From Allium sativum (taxonomy: Eukaryota > Streptophyta > Magnoliopsida > Asparagales > Amaryllidaceae): a stretch of 64,000 nt of DNA. This document shows positions 34,697 to 47,010 of this stretch, one piece after another. The stretch spans positions 361,457,863 through 361,521,862 of the forward strand of contig CM060915.1 in NCBI GenBank assembly GCA_030737875.1, in the 5' to 3' direction. The notes below the pieces were generated by a model. The model was given only the letters and a program-made list of their open reading frames with translations. It was not told the origin of the DNA and did no database searches. Made by a program: the position numbers and the translations under genes. The first letter of the stretch is position 1; every line of letters begins with the position of its first letter.

Positions 34697-35451
34697 TATT
34701 GGCTCGTTTTTTGACCAAGCCACCCAGGATCATTCGTAAGAGGAAAGCAGGAAACCACAACATCTAAGAACATGAAGGAATGAATCGCGCATCATCGTCT
34801 CGCCCAAGATCGATTCGCGTACCATCGTCTCGCCCAATATCGGATCGCCCCTCCTCATTAGCGAACGATACAACTGGGCGATCCGATCCAAACTCACGTT
34901 GTTATCCCAAGCGAACCGATCCGATCTGCTGGTGCATGGCGAACCCTCTGACTTGTTCAAGCGAGAGCTAGTCTTCAGCGATCCGAATCGCACGGATCTG
35001 GCGACACGTGTCCCCAACCGTTATCCGAGCCAATTCTCCCCATCAACACGATCCGAGTTTCAAGCGATTCACGACACCTGTCCACAACGGCTAGTTTGAC
35101 TGTTTCTTCAACGGAGGCGATGCGATCCGATGATCTCGGGATTCGTGCCACGTGTCCGCGATCCGTTTGGCAAAATCAGCTATAAATAGCCCAAAGCTTG
35201 GCATTTTTCGGGATCCTTTTGGCAATAGTGAGTGCTGAATCTGCCATTGTTGTCAAACCTCTGAAATATTGAGAGAAATCATTGTTGTATTAGCTTTTAA
35301 AGCACAATCAATAAGATATAAAGTGGACGTAGGCTCGTTAACGCCGAACCACTATAAATTCTGAGTGTTATCTTCTTTTTCCTTGTTCCTCATTTAAAAT
35401 TCTCTATAGTTCATAACAATTTGGGTGTTAGGTCCAAATTTCGATCTAACA
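34697..35451 (+). repeat. Element A 3' LTR
   Basis: The LTR is 755 bp and starts TATTGG, where the 5' copy has TGTTGG, so the terminal TG is mutated. It ends CTAACA at 35451 and is followed by the target copy ATATT. It carries the same TATA box and AGTGG...CCACT hairpin as the 5' LTR. Confidence 0.93.
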
Positions 35452-36234
35452 ATATTTATATAGCTCGTCGTTGGAATATAAATATTTATTTATAATTATA
35501 AAAGGAATTGAAAATGGCGTGGTAGTTCGATAATTTGATTTCAAAATTCAAATGAATGTACAGGATTCAAAATAAACTGGATTTTAGCGAAACCAAAAAT
35601 ATTTGAATCTAATTGAGAATATCTTTCCAATGAATCAGAAAAATTGAAATTTCATAGCGGGGATAAAAAGTTATGTCCAGTTGAAATTTCAGAATAGTCG
35701 CTATGGAATTTCGGCCCTTAGAAAATGACCATTTTGCAAGCGACCTCGGTTTTCGATGAAACCACTTTTGTTGGATCCGGGATGTCAAATTATTGCTAGA
35801 TTTCAAATTTCATAATTTTTCGAATCAATATGTGAGCGTGGCATAGGAAAACGCGTTTGACCAGTTTTAGTTGATTTTAATCGACTGGAAAATGACCATT
35901 TTTCAAACGGTCTCAGAATTCAACGAAACTAGTTTTGTTAGGACCGTATCGTTAATACGAAGCTAGAAAATATTTTTCGTGAATTTTTAGAGTTAGTATG
36001 TGACCCCAGTAAATTGAAATGCACGTTCAAATTCAATATATAGAGTTATATTTTGATTTTGACGAAAACTGATCGAAATGATCTAATCAGCTTGCTATAC
36101 ATATCCCATTGTGTTCGGAATGGGGGTAATTAGCTATGGACAACAGGCGGTGGGTCTCGTTTCGAGGTCGAAAATAAAAGTTTCTTTTTAGAATAAATTA
36201 AATAATAAAATATATATTATTTCTCTCTCTCCCC

Positions 36235-36570
36235 TATATATTCCCTCTTCCCTCTCGTTGACCAAATCAGAAGGAAAAGGAAATAAAGAAAAAAAATCGC
36301 GCTTAACCCCTCCGACCTCGTCTGCGCGCCACCGCCAGAAGGCCCCATCGCCGTGCCACATCTCCTCCGCAGCACCTTCTTCTTCTCCCCTCCTCGTCGA
36401 TCGAAGTCCCCCCCCTAATTCGAGACCCCCGAGCCCCCCAAACCACCCTGTGCCACCGCGACGCAACCCCCCCCCCCTCCGCAGTCCTCCGCGCTCGAGC
36501 CCCCCCGACCCTCCGCAGCTCCCTCGCGAGCTCCGTCGGCTCGAGACCCCCCCTCTTCTAGACGCTGTAA
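36235..36570 (+). promoter_or_regulatory. LTR D core promoter, GC-rich leader and splice donor
   Basis: CCCCTATATATTCC (TATA box at 36235-36242) sits in a CT-rich run, followed by a leader that is extremely C-rich (about 36300-36560). It ends in GACGCT|GTAAGTTC, a near-perfect plant splice donor with GT at 36567-36568. The leader contains an open frame rich in Pro and Ser (36258-36632), which I read as compositional and not as a gene. Confidence 0.55.
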
Positions 36571-36779
36571 GTTCTTTCCTTTTTTTATTTTTTCTTATTT
36601 TTATTTTAATTTACTTTAAATATCTAGTTTAGGATAATTAAAATGGCTTTGTTTATTTTCTTTTTTTTTTGAAATACAAATCAGTTTTATATATTCTACC
36701 AAATTGAAAGGAAGAGATTTTTGCAATAAAAAGATTTGATTTTTCTAATTCTATAAAGATTTGATTCTTAGTGAAGTAA

Positions 36780-37260
36780 AGACAATGTTGTTATAAGTAG
36801 AAAGGCGAAATTTTTATAAGATATAGATATTAAAAATATAATCTTTATATGATAAAAAGGTTAAAAATATAATTTTTATATTTTAGAAAGAATAAAAATA
36901 ATTCGATTTTTAATTTATAGAAGATAAAGATAGGATTTTTATATAATGTGGATAGTAAAAATAGGATTTTTATAGTATAGGAAGAATAAAAATACGATTT
37001 TTATCTTATATAACTAGTAAAAATTTGATCTTCATATAGTAGTGAGAGTAAAAATATGATTTTTTATTATATATATGTCGAAATAAAAATATGATTTTTA
37101 TAGCATTGAAATAAAAATCCGATCTTTGTATAAGAAGAAGAAATATAAAAATATAATTTTTATATAGGAAGGAGCCTTGAGAAAATATATAAAGTAAGAA
37201 CAAAAATATGATTTTTATTTATTGAATGAAGCAATAAAAATATAATTTTTTATTTGAACA
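36780..37260 (+). repeat. Diverged AAAAAT...ATTTTT palindrome array in LTR D
   Basis: About a dozen spaced short near-palindromes such as aaaaatatgatttttat lie downstream of the leader donor. They occupy the same place as the 34-bp arrays of C and E but are much more diverged. Confidence 0.7.
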
Positions 37261-40200
37261 GCGTGAAAAGAACTACAATGGAGTTTTAGGCCGATCCAGA
37301 CGGTTCATCAGTTCAACTACAAAGCACGGCAGAGTGGAACCCTCTGTGAGGACTTCTCACCTTTTAATTTAACTTTCTAGTTATATATATATATATACTA
37401 GGATGCAGACGGTGTTTAGTAGCACCCGACACCCGTCGTCCACAGACCATGGACGGCTTGTATGCTTGTTTGTTTGATTTTGATGTGTAGTTGATTGTGT
37501 GATGTGAAATGAAATAAAATATTTATATAGTTAAAAATATTTTATAGTTGAAAATAGAATTTTTAACGTGTATATAAAATAAATATTTATAAACAAATCG
37601 AAGATTTGTTTATATACACTGATTTGATTGATATTGATTGGGACAATAAATTTTACACATCGCCCAACTGCACAAATAAAATCTGTGTTTGATTGTTTGA
37701 AACCCCACACGGATATTGGGATGAGATTTGACGTACACTAATCCTGATTGTTTAGTTGTATGTCAATCAATGGATTGACAGACTGTGTAATCGTTAATTA
37801 TTTATATTTAATGCTTATGCAGTTGTGTGGTGCACTCTGGATGACGTTGATTATTTATCGTTGTTATTATTTACATGTGTTGTAGAAAATCCATATAATT
37901 AACATTATATGGTAATTGATTGGGCCTCATTCCAGTTTTGAAATAGAAACATTTGAAAAGAAATATTTGAAATAGAATATTTGAAAATAGAAATATATGA
38001 AGCCGTGTTGATTAGATTGATGCCATTTTGACGTGAACGATATTTATATCAATTTTATTCAATTTTCAATGTATGTTGAAAGCGATTTCGAAATTTGAAT
38101 TATATTAAAAATAATCGAAATTCTAATTAAATTGAAAAGAATTGAATTCAAATTGAAATTGAATAGAATTGAATTCGAATTAAATTGAAATAATTGAAAT
38201 TCGAATTAAATTAAGTAGAATTGAAATTCGAATTAAATTGAAATTGAATATGAAGTTGAAACCGTTTTGAAAATGAATTTAAAACGATTTATAAAGCACG
38301 TTTTGAATTGAAATCGACGAACTATATTATATATATATATATATAATGTAATGGCCTGAATAGAACGCGCCGCGGTAGTTCGTGAATTTTGACCATTGAC
38401 TTCGAATGGATATTGCGGGAGATCCGAACCGTCGGATACTCCTAAAACTGGAACCGTTGGGTTCGTATCGAAAAGAGTTTTCTAACGAATATTAGAAATT
38501 TGAAATCTAACGGTTGGATTTTGAATTATGTCCAAATCAAATTTGGAAAAGGTTGCTGTAAGTGCAGTTCGATGGCCGTTGATGGAAATCGACTGTACGG
38601 GCCTTGGTAAAATTACTAAAAATATCAATAATTTGTGTAAAATCATAAGAAATGATTTGTGAAGAACTGAGATGAAAATTTTCATATTTGTAAAGATAAA
38701 AGTAGATTTTTATCGAAATGAACTAGTTTTGAACTAGAGTAATAATTTATTTATTTTTAAAAATAAATAAATTGGATTTGAAATGATTTATAAATATAAC
38801 CATGATTTCCAATAATTGAATTGGAATGGATTTGAATTGAAATTGTCTTCGGAATATTTCGATGTTGGATTTCGTGATGATACAAATATTGTTATGGGAA
38901 TTTGAAAGATATATTAATATCGTTATTTCCAATACGATATTTGTTGGTCGTAGAATTTGATATTGAATATAAGCCGATATATTTTCTATTCAGAGCCTTG
39001 TATTTAATATCAAATGTGATTTGGGTTTGTCGTGAATGGTGTCTTCATTAACACTGTTCTTAAGCCCAATGGAGAAAAAGATTAAATCTTTTTATTTAGA
39101 TTTAATGAAGTGTATCAATTAAATGGTATTTAATTGGAATTGAACTGGTATTGATTTTTGGGTTTATCGTGAACAATGTTTTAAATAACACTTGTTCTTT
39201 AACCCGATAATTAACGAATGTGATTTTGGGTTTATTGTGGGCCGTGTTTTAAATGACATTGGTTCTTTAACCTAGTTAAAGACAGGATATTGATTTCTGT
39301 GAAGATTAAAACTAAGTGGAGTTTTAATGAATCTTTAATTAGATTGAAATGATCGAGAATGGAGTATCACCAGTTTTGCTCCAGGCGATAGTTAAATCTT
39401 TAATTAGATTTGAACGGGAAATGGTAATTGAATTTACCGATAACACCGTGGTGTTAGATATAAGTATGACCAGTTTTACTTCATGGGATGAATAGGTTGG
39501 GATTGGGAAATAAAATAAATGATTACTTCGGTGTGGTTCGCTAATCCCGACTAGTTTGAAGTGATATTCAGAGGAAGATTAAAGAATAAATTTAAAGAAT
39601 TTATCTTTGATAAAATTAATGGGAACCTTTCCCAAAGTGTAAGAATATTTGAATAAAAAGAATATTCTGAATTGGAATGAGGCATATGTTGTGTTTGTGT
39701 AACACTTGTTTATTACATACGCGAGTTATTCAGAAACACCGGGTTTATCCCATTCTGAATAACTGATTCGACGTAGTGTCGAAGATGAAGACAGTGGTTG
39801 AAGACCGGAGGTCTTCACGTCGTTTGGGTGATTACTGATGATTTTGATTGGGCTGTACAGCCAAGAAGATGGAAACAGTTGGTGATCGTCCAGGCGTACT
39901 TGGAGATCGATGGATATGCGGGGTACTAGGTGCCTCCGATTTCGTTCAGACCCAGAACGAACTTGTAAATGGACTGTGCGTCTGACATTGAATTTTAGTT
40001 TGTGTGATTGATTTCTATTAAATATATATCTGTTTGGCGGCGGAGAATTTATTCTCTTGTTTAACGCCCTTCTCTGAGACGTACGAGCTCAGGGGTTATA
40101 TATTGATGGACATCAAACGCATGGAGTGAATTGCCTGTGTGGCATGCCTAAGTGGCAATTGATCAAGGCTTCTGTTGAAAAGCAAAGTCTTGTGGTTGAT

Positions 40201-41397
40201 GATCAAAGCACAGCCTGTGTGGCATAGCTTTGTGTAGCGTTGATTCGCGAGCCTCACACCCTGGTGTGAACCAAAAACGGGAGAAGGACCTCAGGGAGAA
40301 CATGCGTTTCTTTCTAGTTAGAAACGGCGTCAGTGGTTTTACACGCCCTGACGAGTTTCACTTATGTGGTTGTTGCTATTGCGAGGCGCCTCGGCTAGAT
40401 CGGACGATCCGGGTCCGATGGAGTCATTCGTTGGCTCATTTACGCCCCATAGGGCGGGGAAACGCAGTGTTCAAGAATTTTAATCCACATCGGTGGACCG
40501 GCCCTGTCACTCCAAAGGCTTGACTGAGTACTTGCCTGAGGCTCGGGCTAGAGAGTCTCGAATCGGTGAGGACTATCTTTTGCCTCGTTTCACAGATGGA
40601 AATCCAACTTCCAATACGTGATTGTGCGGTTTTGATTGTAAACCTATATATGGCGACATAGTGGCATGGGACTCTCATGTCGCCTATGATTGATACTTAT
40701 GATTTGAAATTGTTTTGACACTATACACTTATAGTAATAATAAAACATGAAATTTCACGTATCAAGCATTCTTTGGCTATTATAAGGTAAAAACCCTATC
40801 CTCCGGCTTGCGTTGCATTGTGTGATGGGACCTGGGTCTTATAATAGCTTCATTTTTTCTTTATTTAGCATTGCGCTGTTGTTTATGCACTGGTATTCTT
40901 GGGAGGAAACCCGTTCCGTGTTATACGGCGTGGTCCCTTGATTTACCGAACTGTAAAATAAAGAATAATAACTGTTTTAGTTCTCACACCAGTCCCATGA
41001 CTGACCTGGTGTTTATTGTTTTAACCTAAACTCTAGGTGCCCTTATTTGGACACGGGCAGCTAGTAGTTTTGGTTTTGCAGATTTATATTCACAAGACCC
41101 TGGTTTGCAGCTGGAACGATATCCGAAAAGCTTTGTATCCGTGTATCTTCTTCAGTTGCTTTTTGTATTATTTTCCGCTGCTATGTAATGTATTGTAATC
41201 TCTGATATTTTTCTGTTGTGTAATATTTACTTATACTCTGTATATTCTTGTATTCTGATGGAATTGTTGTAATTAACAATGAAATGTTCTTCTGTCTGCG
41301 TTTTATGTTGTCGTGTTCTCAAAACAATCAGGCATTTCGAACGATCTTGATCGGTTTAGCGACTGATTCGGATCGAGCGGAATTCTCGGTCGTTTCA

Positions 41398-42923
41398 TTT
41401 TGACTAATAAAAATCCTATCTATTAACTAATAAAAATCCTATCTATTAACTAATAAAAATCCTATCTTTTAACTAATAAAAATCCTATCTATTAACTAAT
41501 AAAAATCATATCTATTAACTAATAAAAATCCTATCTATTTCTATAAAATTAAAAATCGATTTTCTCATAGACTGAAAATCATATTATATATTTTTATAAG
41601 GTAAAACATTAAATAAATAAAGAAAAATAATAAATATAATATAATAAAATTACAGTGTTTTCTAAAAGAGAGGGGGTCTTGTTGTCGTCGATCGGAAGGG
41701 GGGCGGACTGTGGCAGCGCAGGGGGCCAGCAGCGAGCTCCGGTAGGCGGCGTCGGCTTGGATGATGGAAGGGAGCAACCGCGATGGGTGATTGAAATGGG
41801 GAGGTGTGCGTTTCTCGAATTGGGGGGGGGGGGGTCGATTGTCGGAGGTGAGACAAAAGGAGGGGCGTTTGTTCGGGGAGGTGGTAGCGCAGGGCGTGGC
41901 GGCGCGGTGGCCAACCGGGGGAAGGGAGACGAGGTGATCGGGGATTAGGAGGAAAGGGGCGCGGTTTCACTCAATTAGGTTATAGAGATAAGGTAAGTGC
42001 GGAGGTGTATATTTATATACTATATAATTATTATATTATTATTTTTCTTTCCTCTAAAAAGTTGATTTTTCAAACCATCTTGAAATCGAACCCGACGACT
42101 GCCGTCCCTAGCTAATTACCCCCGTTCCGAACACAATGGGATATGTTTCGGGAGCCAACTCGATCCTTTCGATCAGTTTTCATTTAAATTAGCATTTAAA
42201 TCATTATATTGAATTTTGAACACACATTTCAATTTACTGGGGTCACAAACCAACTCGAAAAATCCCCGAAAAATATTTTCTAGCTTTGTATTGACGATAC
42301 GGTCCTAACAAAACTAATTTCATCGAATTTTGAGACCGTTTGAAAATGGTCATTTTCCAGTCGATTAAAATCAATTGAAACTGGTCAAACGCGTTTTCCT
42401 TTATCACGCTCACATATTGATTCGAAAAAATACGAATTTTGAAACCTAGAAATAACTTGACATCACGGATCCAACAAAAGTGGTTTCGTCGATAACCGAG
42501 GTCATTTGCAAAATTTCCATTTTAAGGGCCAGAATTCCATGGCGACTATTCTGAATTTTCAACTAGGCATAACTTTTTATCCCCGCTATGAAATTTCGAT
42601 TTCTCGGATTCGTTGGATAGACATTCTCAAATAGATTCTAATATTTTCGGTTTCGTCAAAATCCGGTTTATTTTGCACCCGGTACATTCATTTGAAGTTT
42701 GAAATCGAATTTTCAAACTACCGCGCCATTTTCAATTCCTTTTATAATTTAAAATAAATATTTATATTCTAACGGCGATCAATATAAATATATACATTCT
42801 AATTCTATTCAAAATAAATTTTTCGTCGATATTATTTAAAATAATCCATTTTAAATATTCAAAATTCACCAAAATTGCCAAAAAAAAATTTAAAAAATTG
42901 GCTTGGATTTCCGGGTTATTACA
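41398..42923 (-). mobile_element. Element F: partial giant LTR, host of D
   Basis: A minus-strand LTR piece of the same superfamily as E. Its outer start TGTAATAACCCGG is at 42923 and is not preceded by a polypurine tract, so it is an outer end. It runs left and is cut by D at 41398. It includes a ~22-bp tandem array (41401-41525, ctaataaaaatcctatctatta), a G-rich leader block (41655-41960), and the 168-bp module copies. The rest of F lies left of D, outside the window. Confidence 0.75.
41401..41525. repeat. 22-bp tandem repeat array in F
   Basis: About six copies of ctaataaaaatcctatctatta, with one or two single-base variants. It is the F version of the LTR palindrome array and is the site where D inserted. 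Confidence 0.85.
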
Positions 42924-44329
42924 TTAGGCGAGATCCATATAATAGGCATGGGAGTTTATAAGGATTCTAGTTGCGTAGTCTTCTTTCGTAGTTGATTGCT
43001 CATTTTCTTTAGTTCGATGGTGATTTTTATTGAAGAAACAACTCCAATAACAACCAACGACAATAGGAGTAGCAGAGTGGAAGACTATAAATCGAGTGAT
43101 GGGACTATGAGTCAAGGTGATGGAGCAAATCAAACGAAGGTAACAGGTGGAAAAGTTTTACAATAGTCGATGAGTACTGAATGGGTCCCACAACAACAGT
43201 TTTTTATGGAAGTTAGAAGGACAGTTCTAAGATTGAACCCATTGTGAAAACATGTATGCAAAGGGATTGTTGGTATGTATATTCCGATGGGTACTTGAGA
43301 AGCTAAGGGATGATTGTCATATCACTTTGGACCGTCGTATCATTTACCTTGTATAGGTTGTAAACCTGAGGTAGTTTTTCTGTCGAAACCTTAACCCAAT
43401 GTGGGTTGCCTCGGATAGGATGTCTGTGTCATTTTCTCCATCAGCAGATTCACACTCATTCTTAAATCTAATGTAGGTTGCTAGGTTGGTTATCCCAATA
43501 TATTTCTTGGCCCTTTATGTGGCATGAATTTAAGTACCTAGCAACCAATCGTATAATACATCCAACTCACTGAGTAGTGAATGTGAGGATGAATGGTGGA
43601 TGCTACGTTTTCTTTGTTATTTCCCACCTTAGGGTTGTCACTTGATATATGTACCATCAATGAGATATAAAGGCACCCAAAATACTTTGATATATGATAC
43701 ATTCATAATGATTATTGTAAAGTAGTATAAAATTTTACGTATTAAGGAACAAGTGAGGTACAACTCTTTGTACCATGTGTTATAGTAATTTATAGCATTT
43801 GCGATTTCTTTTGCTTACACTAGAGTGTATTATAACATAGAGTTTTATTATTTTCTTCTTATTAGTTTGGATACTCTTAAGTAACTAGATTAGAGGCTTG
43901 TTTAGTGAGTAACTGGGGCTATTCCGATAGTAGGAGACTGTTCCTGTATTACTATATTTATGCTTTTGCTAGGCGTTTTAGTGCTTTCTATTTAAAAGAC
44001 ATGATTTATGTGTTATCTTGGAGATGTGTAACCATATTTACTTATTTTATATAGTTTTGGATCTATTGTTATGATATTAGGATTCACTTTAGTATTTTCT
44101 GTCTTTTTTGTTTTATATCTGTTACGTTGATTATTATGCATAGAAGAGTAAACCAGATTACTTGATCAATTTGCAAGAGTTCTTTTTTCTGGGGCATTAT
44201 TTTAGCTTCCTGGAACATAACTAGTCTTATCAAATTAATCAGTTGCTATCTTTTTGATCGACGAAAAGCAAATGGATAGGCTTTCTGACGTATCTATTCT
44301 ATTATATAAAAATCCAAAATAATATTGAC

Positions 44330-44556
44330 TTTTTCCTTGCACGTATTTGCTCTCATCTCATATCTTGCACTCTCATTCATTTGGATGAAATTTTACAATT
44401 AGTTCACCATTGCACCATATTTTCTCTCAACTCAAACCCTATGCTCTCATTCGTCAAAATGAAGTTTTACAATTAGCCCACTGTTGCACCATATTTGTTC
44501 TTAACTCAAATCCAGTACCTTTATTCGTTAGAATGAAATTTTACAATTAGCCCATC
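44330..44556. repeat. 74-bp tandem repeat, three copies
   Basis: The word ttttacaatt starts at 44391, 44465 and 44539, so the period is exactly 74 bp. Units share caccat...caccatatttt and attcgt..aatgaa. Units differ at roughly one base in five, so the array is old. Confidence 0.8.
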
Positions 44557-44924
44557 GAAAATAAAAATATATTTCCCAACTGTTACCTAAATAATAAGCT
44601 GTAGTTAATGGTGCCTTATCAATTCTTCATTTCAAACATCCACTTTGTATCCAAATCCTACATTCTTCCTAAATACATACGTGTTCCCCTTATGTTTGTC
44701 TTTCACTTTTTATTCTTATTCAATGAAATTCTAGCCCATTTGTTCTATCTATTCTATTAACACAAAAAATAAAGTAAATATTTGATTATGATATTTTTTA
44801 CTCTAATTTACAGCTCATATCCTCAATTCTATTTGAATTAGAGGTGTTATTTTCATTTAAACCATTCATGATTCATTTTTATTTTCCTCTAAAAGACAAA
44901 AGCAAAATATAAAAGTGGAAAATA

Positions 44925-45231
44925 GGCATAAGGACAAACTTTGGAAAAAAATTAGTCTGAAGGACAAGTTTTATTTTTAGACTGAAGGACAAACTTCTAA
45001 AATAGTTAGGCTGAAGGACAACGCTAAACATAATTAGCATTTTCTACAGTGTAAAACTGAATAGTGCTAATTACATTTGGCATTTTCGTGTTGTGTAAAA
45101 AACTGAATATAATGCTAATTACATTTAGCATTTTCCTTCAGCTTAATTTTGGTTCAAAGTTTGTCCTTCAGACTAAAAATAAAACTTGGTGTCATTCAGC
45201 CTAATTTTTCGATAAAGTTTGTCCTTCTCCC
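44925..45231. mobile_element. Fold-back (MITE-like) element, 307 bp
   Basis: Two inverted arms start GGCATAAGGACAAACTTT on the left and GGGAGAAGGACAAACTTT on the right (complement), and continue imperfectly for well over 100 bp, with repeated copies of the ctgaaggaca word. Both ends are next to TA (44923-44924 and 45232-45233), which could be the target duplication. The centre has two repeats of gctaattacattt.gcatttt. No coding capacity. The superfamily is not assigned; TA duplication would point toward Tc1/mariner-type transposase. Confidence 0.65.
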
Positions 45232-47010
45232 TAAATTACCTCATTATAAAATTTAATGTTGTACCAGTTTTATAGTCTTTTGCTATTCTTCACTTATTAT
45301 TTCATTTATTACCATGTTACAAATAATAAGCTACTGAAAGCTTATTCAAGCACACTCTTATTTTTTAATCCCCTTTCTTTTATAGTCCAATAATATTCCT
45401 TCACCATTTCAAGAATGCTCCTCTCCTCTCAGATAAAATGGATCAAAAAGATGAATAACTAATTATTCCATGTGGTGTGGCGTGGTGTAGAGATGGTTAA
45501 GTTATGCCATAATTTGTTATTCCCTTATTTTAACATTCTTTAATCGATCTCCAAAGTATTGTTCATAGCATCGATCTTCAAAGTTATGCGAACTGGATAA
45601 GAATTTGTTATGCCTATAAAGAACATCGCTTTATACATTTGTAGAGACTTAGTTATTTTTATTAGTAAATTAATGATAATGAATATTTATAACAACAACG
45701 AAGGATGCTAATTTGCATTTATTCCATATTGAACAAGGCAATTCAAGATTTATACCAAAGAACGATTTAGTTCTAGCTCGATAGAATTTGAATTTTTATG
45801 TCGAATAATGAAAAAAATTGATTGGCTTGAATGTCAAAAATTTTGTTAACTGAAATTTTTCCTCATCCATTCTTAGCTGTCATTAATTCTCCTTGATTTA
45901 CTAAGTGTTATTTTCATTTTAGCCCTTATATTAGCATTTAGTTTCTCTAAAAGGCTAAAGTATTAAATTACCAATTTTAATGGATGAAACACACATTGGA
46001 AACTTTGATATAGTCTCTTGCTATTCTTAAACTCATTATTTCATCTAATCTATTATATTTTATTTAAATAATATATTTGACTACTGCTATTCTTTTTCAT
46101 CCTTTTAACTCAACTCATATCCTCAATTTTCCTTCATTCAAATTTATTATTTAATTCAATCCCTTATGTTTCCTTTTATTTTAATTTTTTCAAAAAGACA
46201 AAAGCATTAAATTACAAAATTTATTGGATGAAATATGCGTTGATTTTGCAGTCCGTTTCTATTTTGAAATTATTATTCCATTTAATAATATATATTTATG
46301 TCCTATTATATTATATACAAGAAAGAGAATAATAGAATTTCCATTATCTATTCTTTCTTTCTAAAGTTGTATAGTTGATTTTCCTTTATCTAAGGTTTGT
46401 TTTTCATTTTCCACCTTTCAGATGTCTTATATTTTCTTCTCAGGAAACTACTTACAAGGACAAACGGTATTAATATTTTATCCACAAGGACACGCGCGTA
46501 AAATTTTATCCAAAAGGACATAACCCTAAAAATTTCTGTTGCCCCTTTCTCTCTTCTCCGATTTCTTCTTCCGCTCCTTCCTCTCTTCTCAGATTTCTTC
46601 TCCCACGAAATCAGCAAATCAAAATTAATGAAATCATCTCAACTGGAAATCGAATCAAATCAAATCCGCCTACTATCTTACAGTTGAACCTCAATCATAA
46701 ATCGAACAGCAAAATTTAGGGCACGAAATCGATCTCAACAATCAACCTCAACTAGAAAAAAAAATTGTTGCTATAATCATTATAATTTTTGTTCATTTCT
46801 GCCGATTAGTTTTTTATATTTCGCAAGGTGATTCATGTTTTTTTTTGGTTCTGCAATTTTAAAGTTCAACTTTTCAGTAGTTGGGTATCATTTTTATATT
46901 TTTCTAGGTATCATTTTTTTTATTTACCACTGTTTTATATTCGTTTGATGTGTTTTTAATGTTGTATTTATTTTGTAGTTTTATTATTGCATTATCTATG
47001 TATTACAGTC

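Larger units (their letters stand above)
6945..35451 (+). mobile_element. Element A: Tat/Retand/Grande-like Ty3/gypsy retrotransposon, interrupted by C
   Basis: A pair of 755-bp LTRs (6945-7699 and 34697-35451) bounds the element, with a perfect 5-bp target duplication ATATT. Without the inserted C the element is about 13.7 kb. It carries gag, an aspartic protease of DNGSS type, reverse transcriptase, two RNase H domains and integrase on the plus strand, then tandem repeats, then a multi-exon gene on the opposite strand. Two RNase H domains and an antisense gene are known marks of the plant Tat lineage (Ogre, Retand, Grande). The polyprotein has three stop codons and one frameshift, so this copy is not autonomous now. 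Confidence 0.92.
35457..41397 (+). repeat. Element D 3' LTR, remaining 5.9 kb
   Basis: It continues 6809-6944 after the A insertion, giving a full LTR of 6,077 bp ending ...CGGTCGTTTCA at 41397. In order it has the 168-bp module copies (35460-35960), a TATA box (36235-36242), a GC-rich leader with a splice donor (36566), an array of AAAAAT...ATTTTT palindromes (36780-37260), a CAATTC-rich low-complexity block (38090-38260), an AT run (38322-38347) and the conserved tail. TTTGA (41398-41402) should be the right target copy; the left copy is outside the window. Confidence 0.88.
42924..47010. other. Non-LTR interval between F and G
   Basis: About 4.1 kb, AT-rich, not related to the LTR families around it. 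No gene is supported. A weakly coding-like stretch on the plus strand at 43018-43250 reads MVIFIEETTPITTND and, after a stop, STEWVPQQQFFMEVRR; I do not recognise it, and it is broken by several stops. Three diverged copies of a module (about 44750-45300, 45870-46060, 46070-46300) share words such as ctcatatcctcaatt and ttaaattac. A fold-back element and a 74-bp tandem repeat lie inside. Confidence 0.5.

Noticed and set aside
36258..36632. 124-codon Pro/Ser-rich frame in LTR D
   Set aside because: The composition follows the C-rich leader; it runs across the splice donor and has no counterpart in sister LTRs.
41655..41948. 97-codon Gly-rich frame in F
   Set aside because: It follows the G-rich leader block on the strand opposite to the element and is not conserved.
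44296..46420. Possible Helitron beginning near TCTATTCTATTATATAAA (about 44296)
   Set aside because: The 5' end resembles plant Helitrons, but I found no convincing CTRR end with a terminal hairpin.
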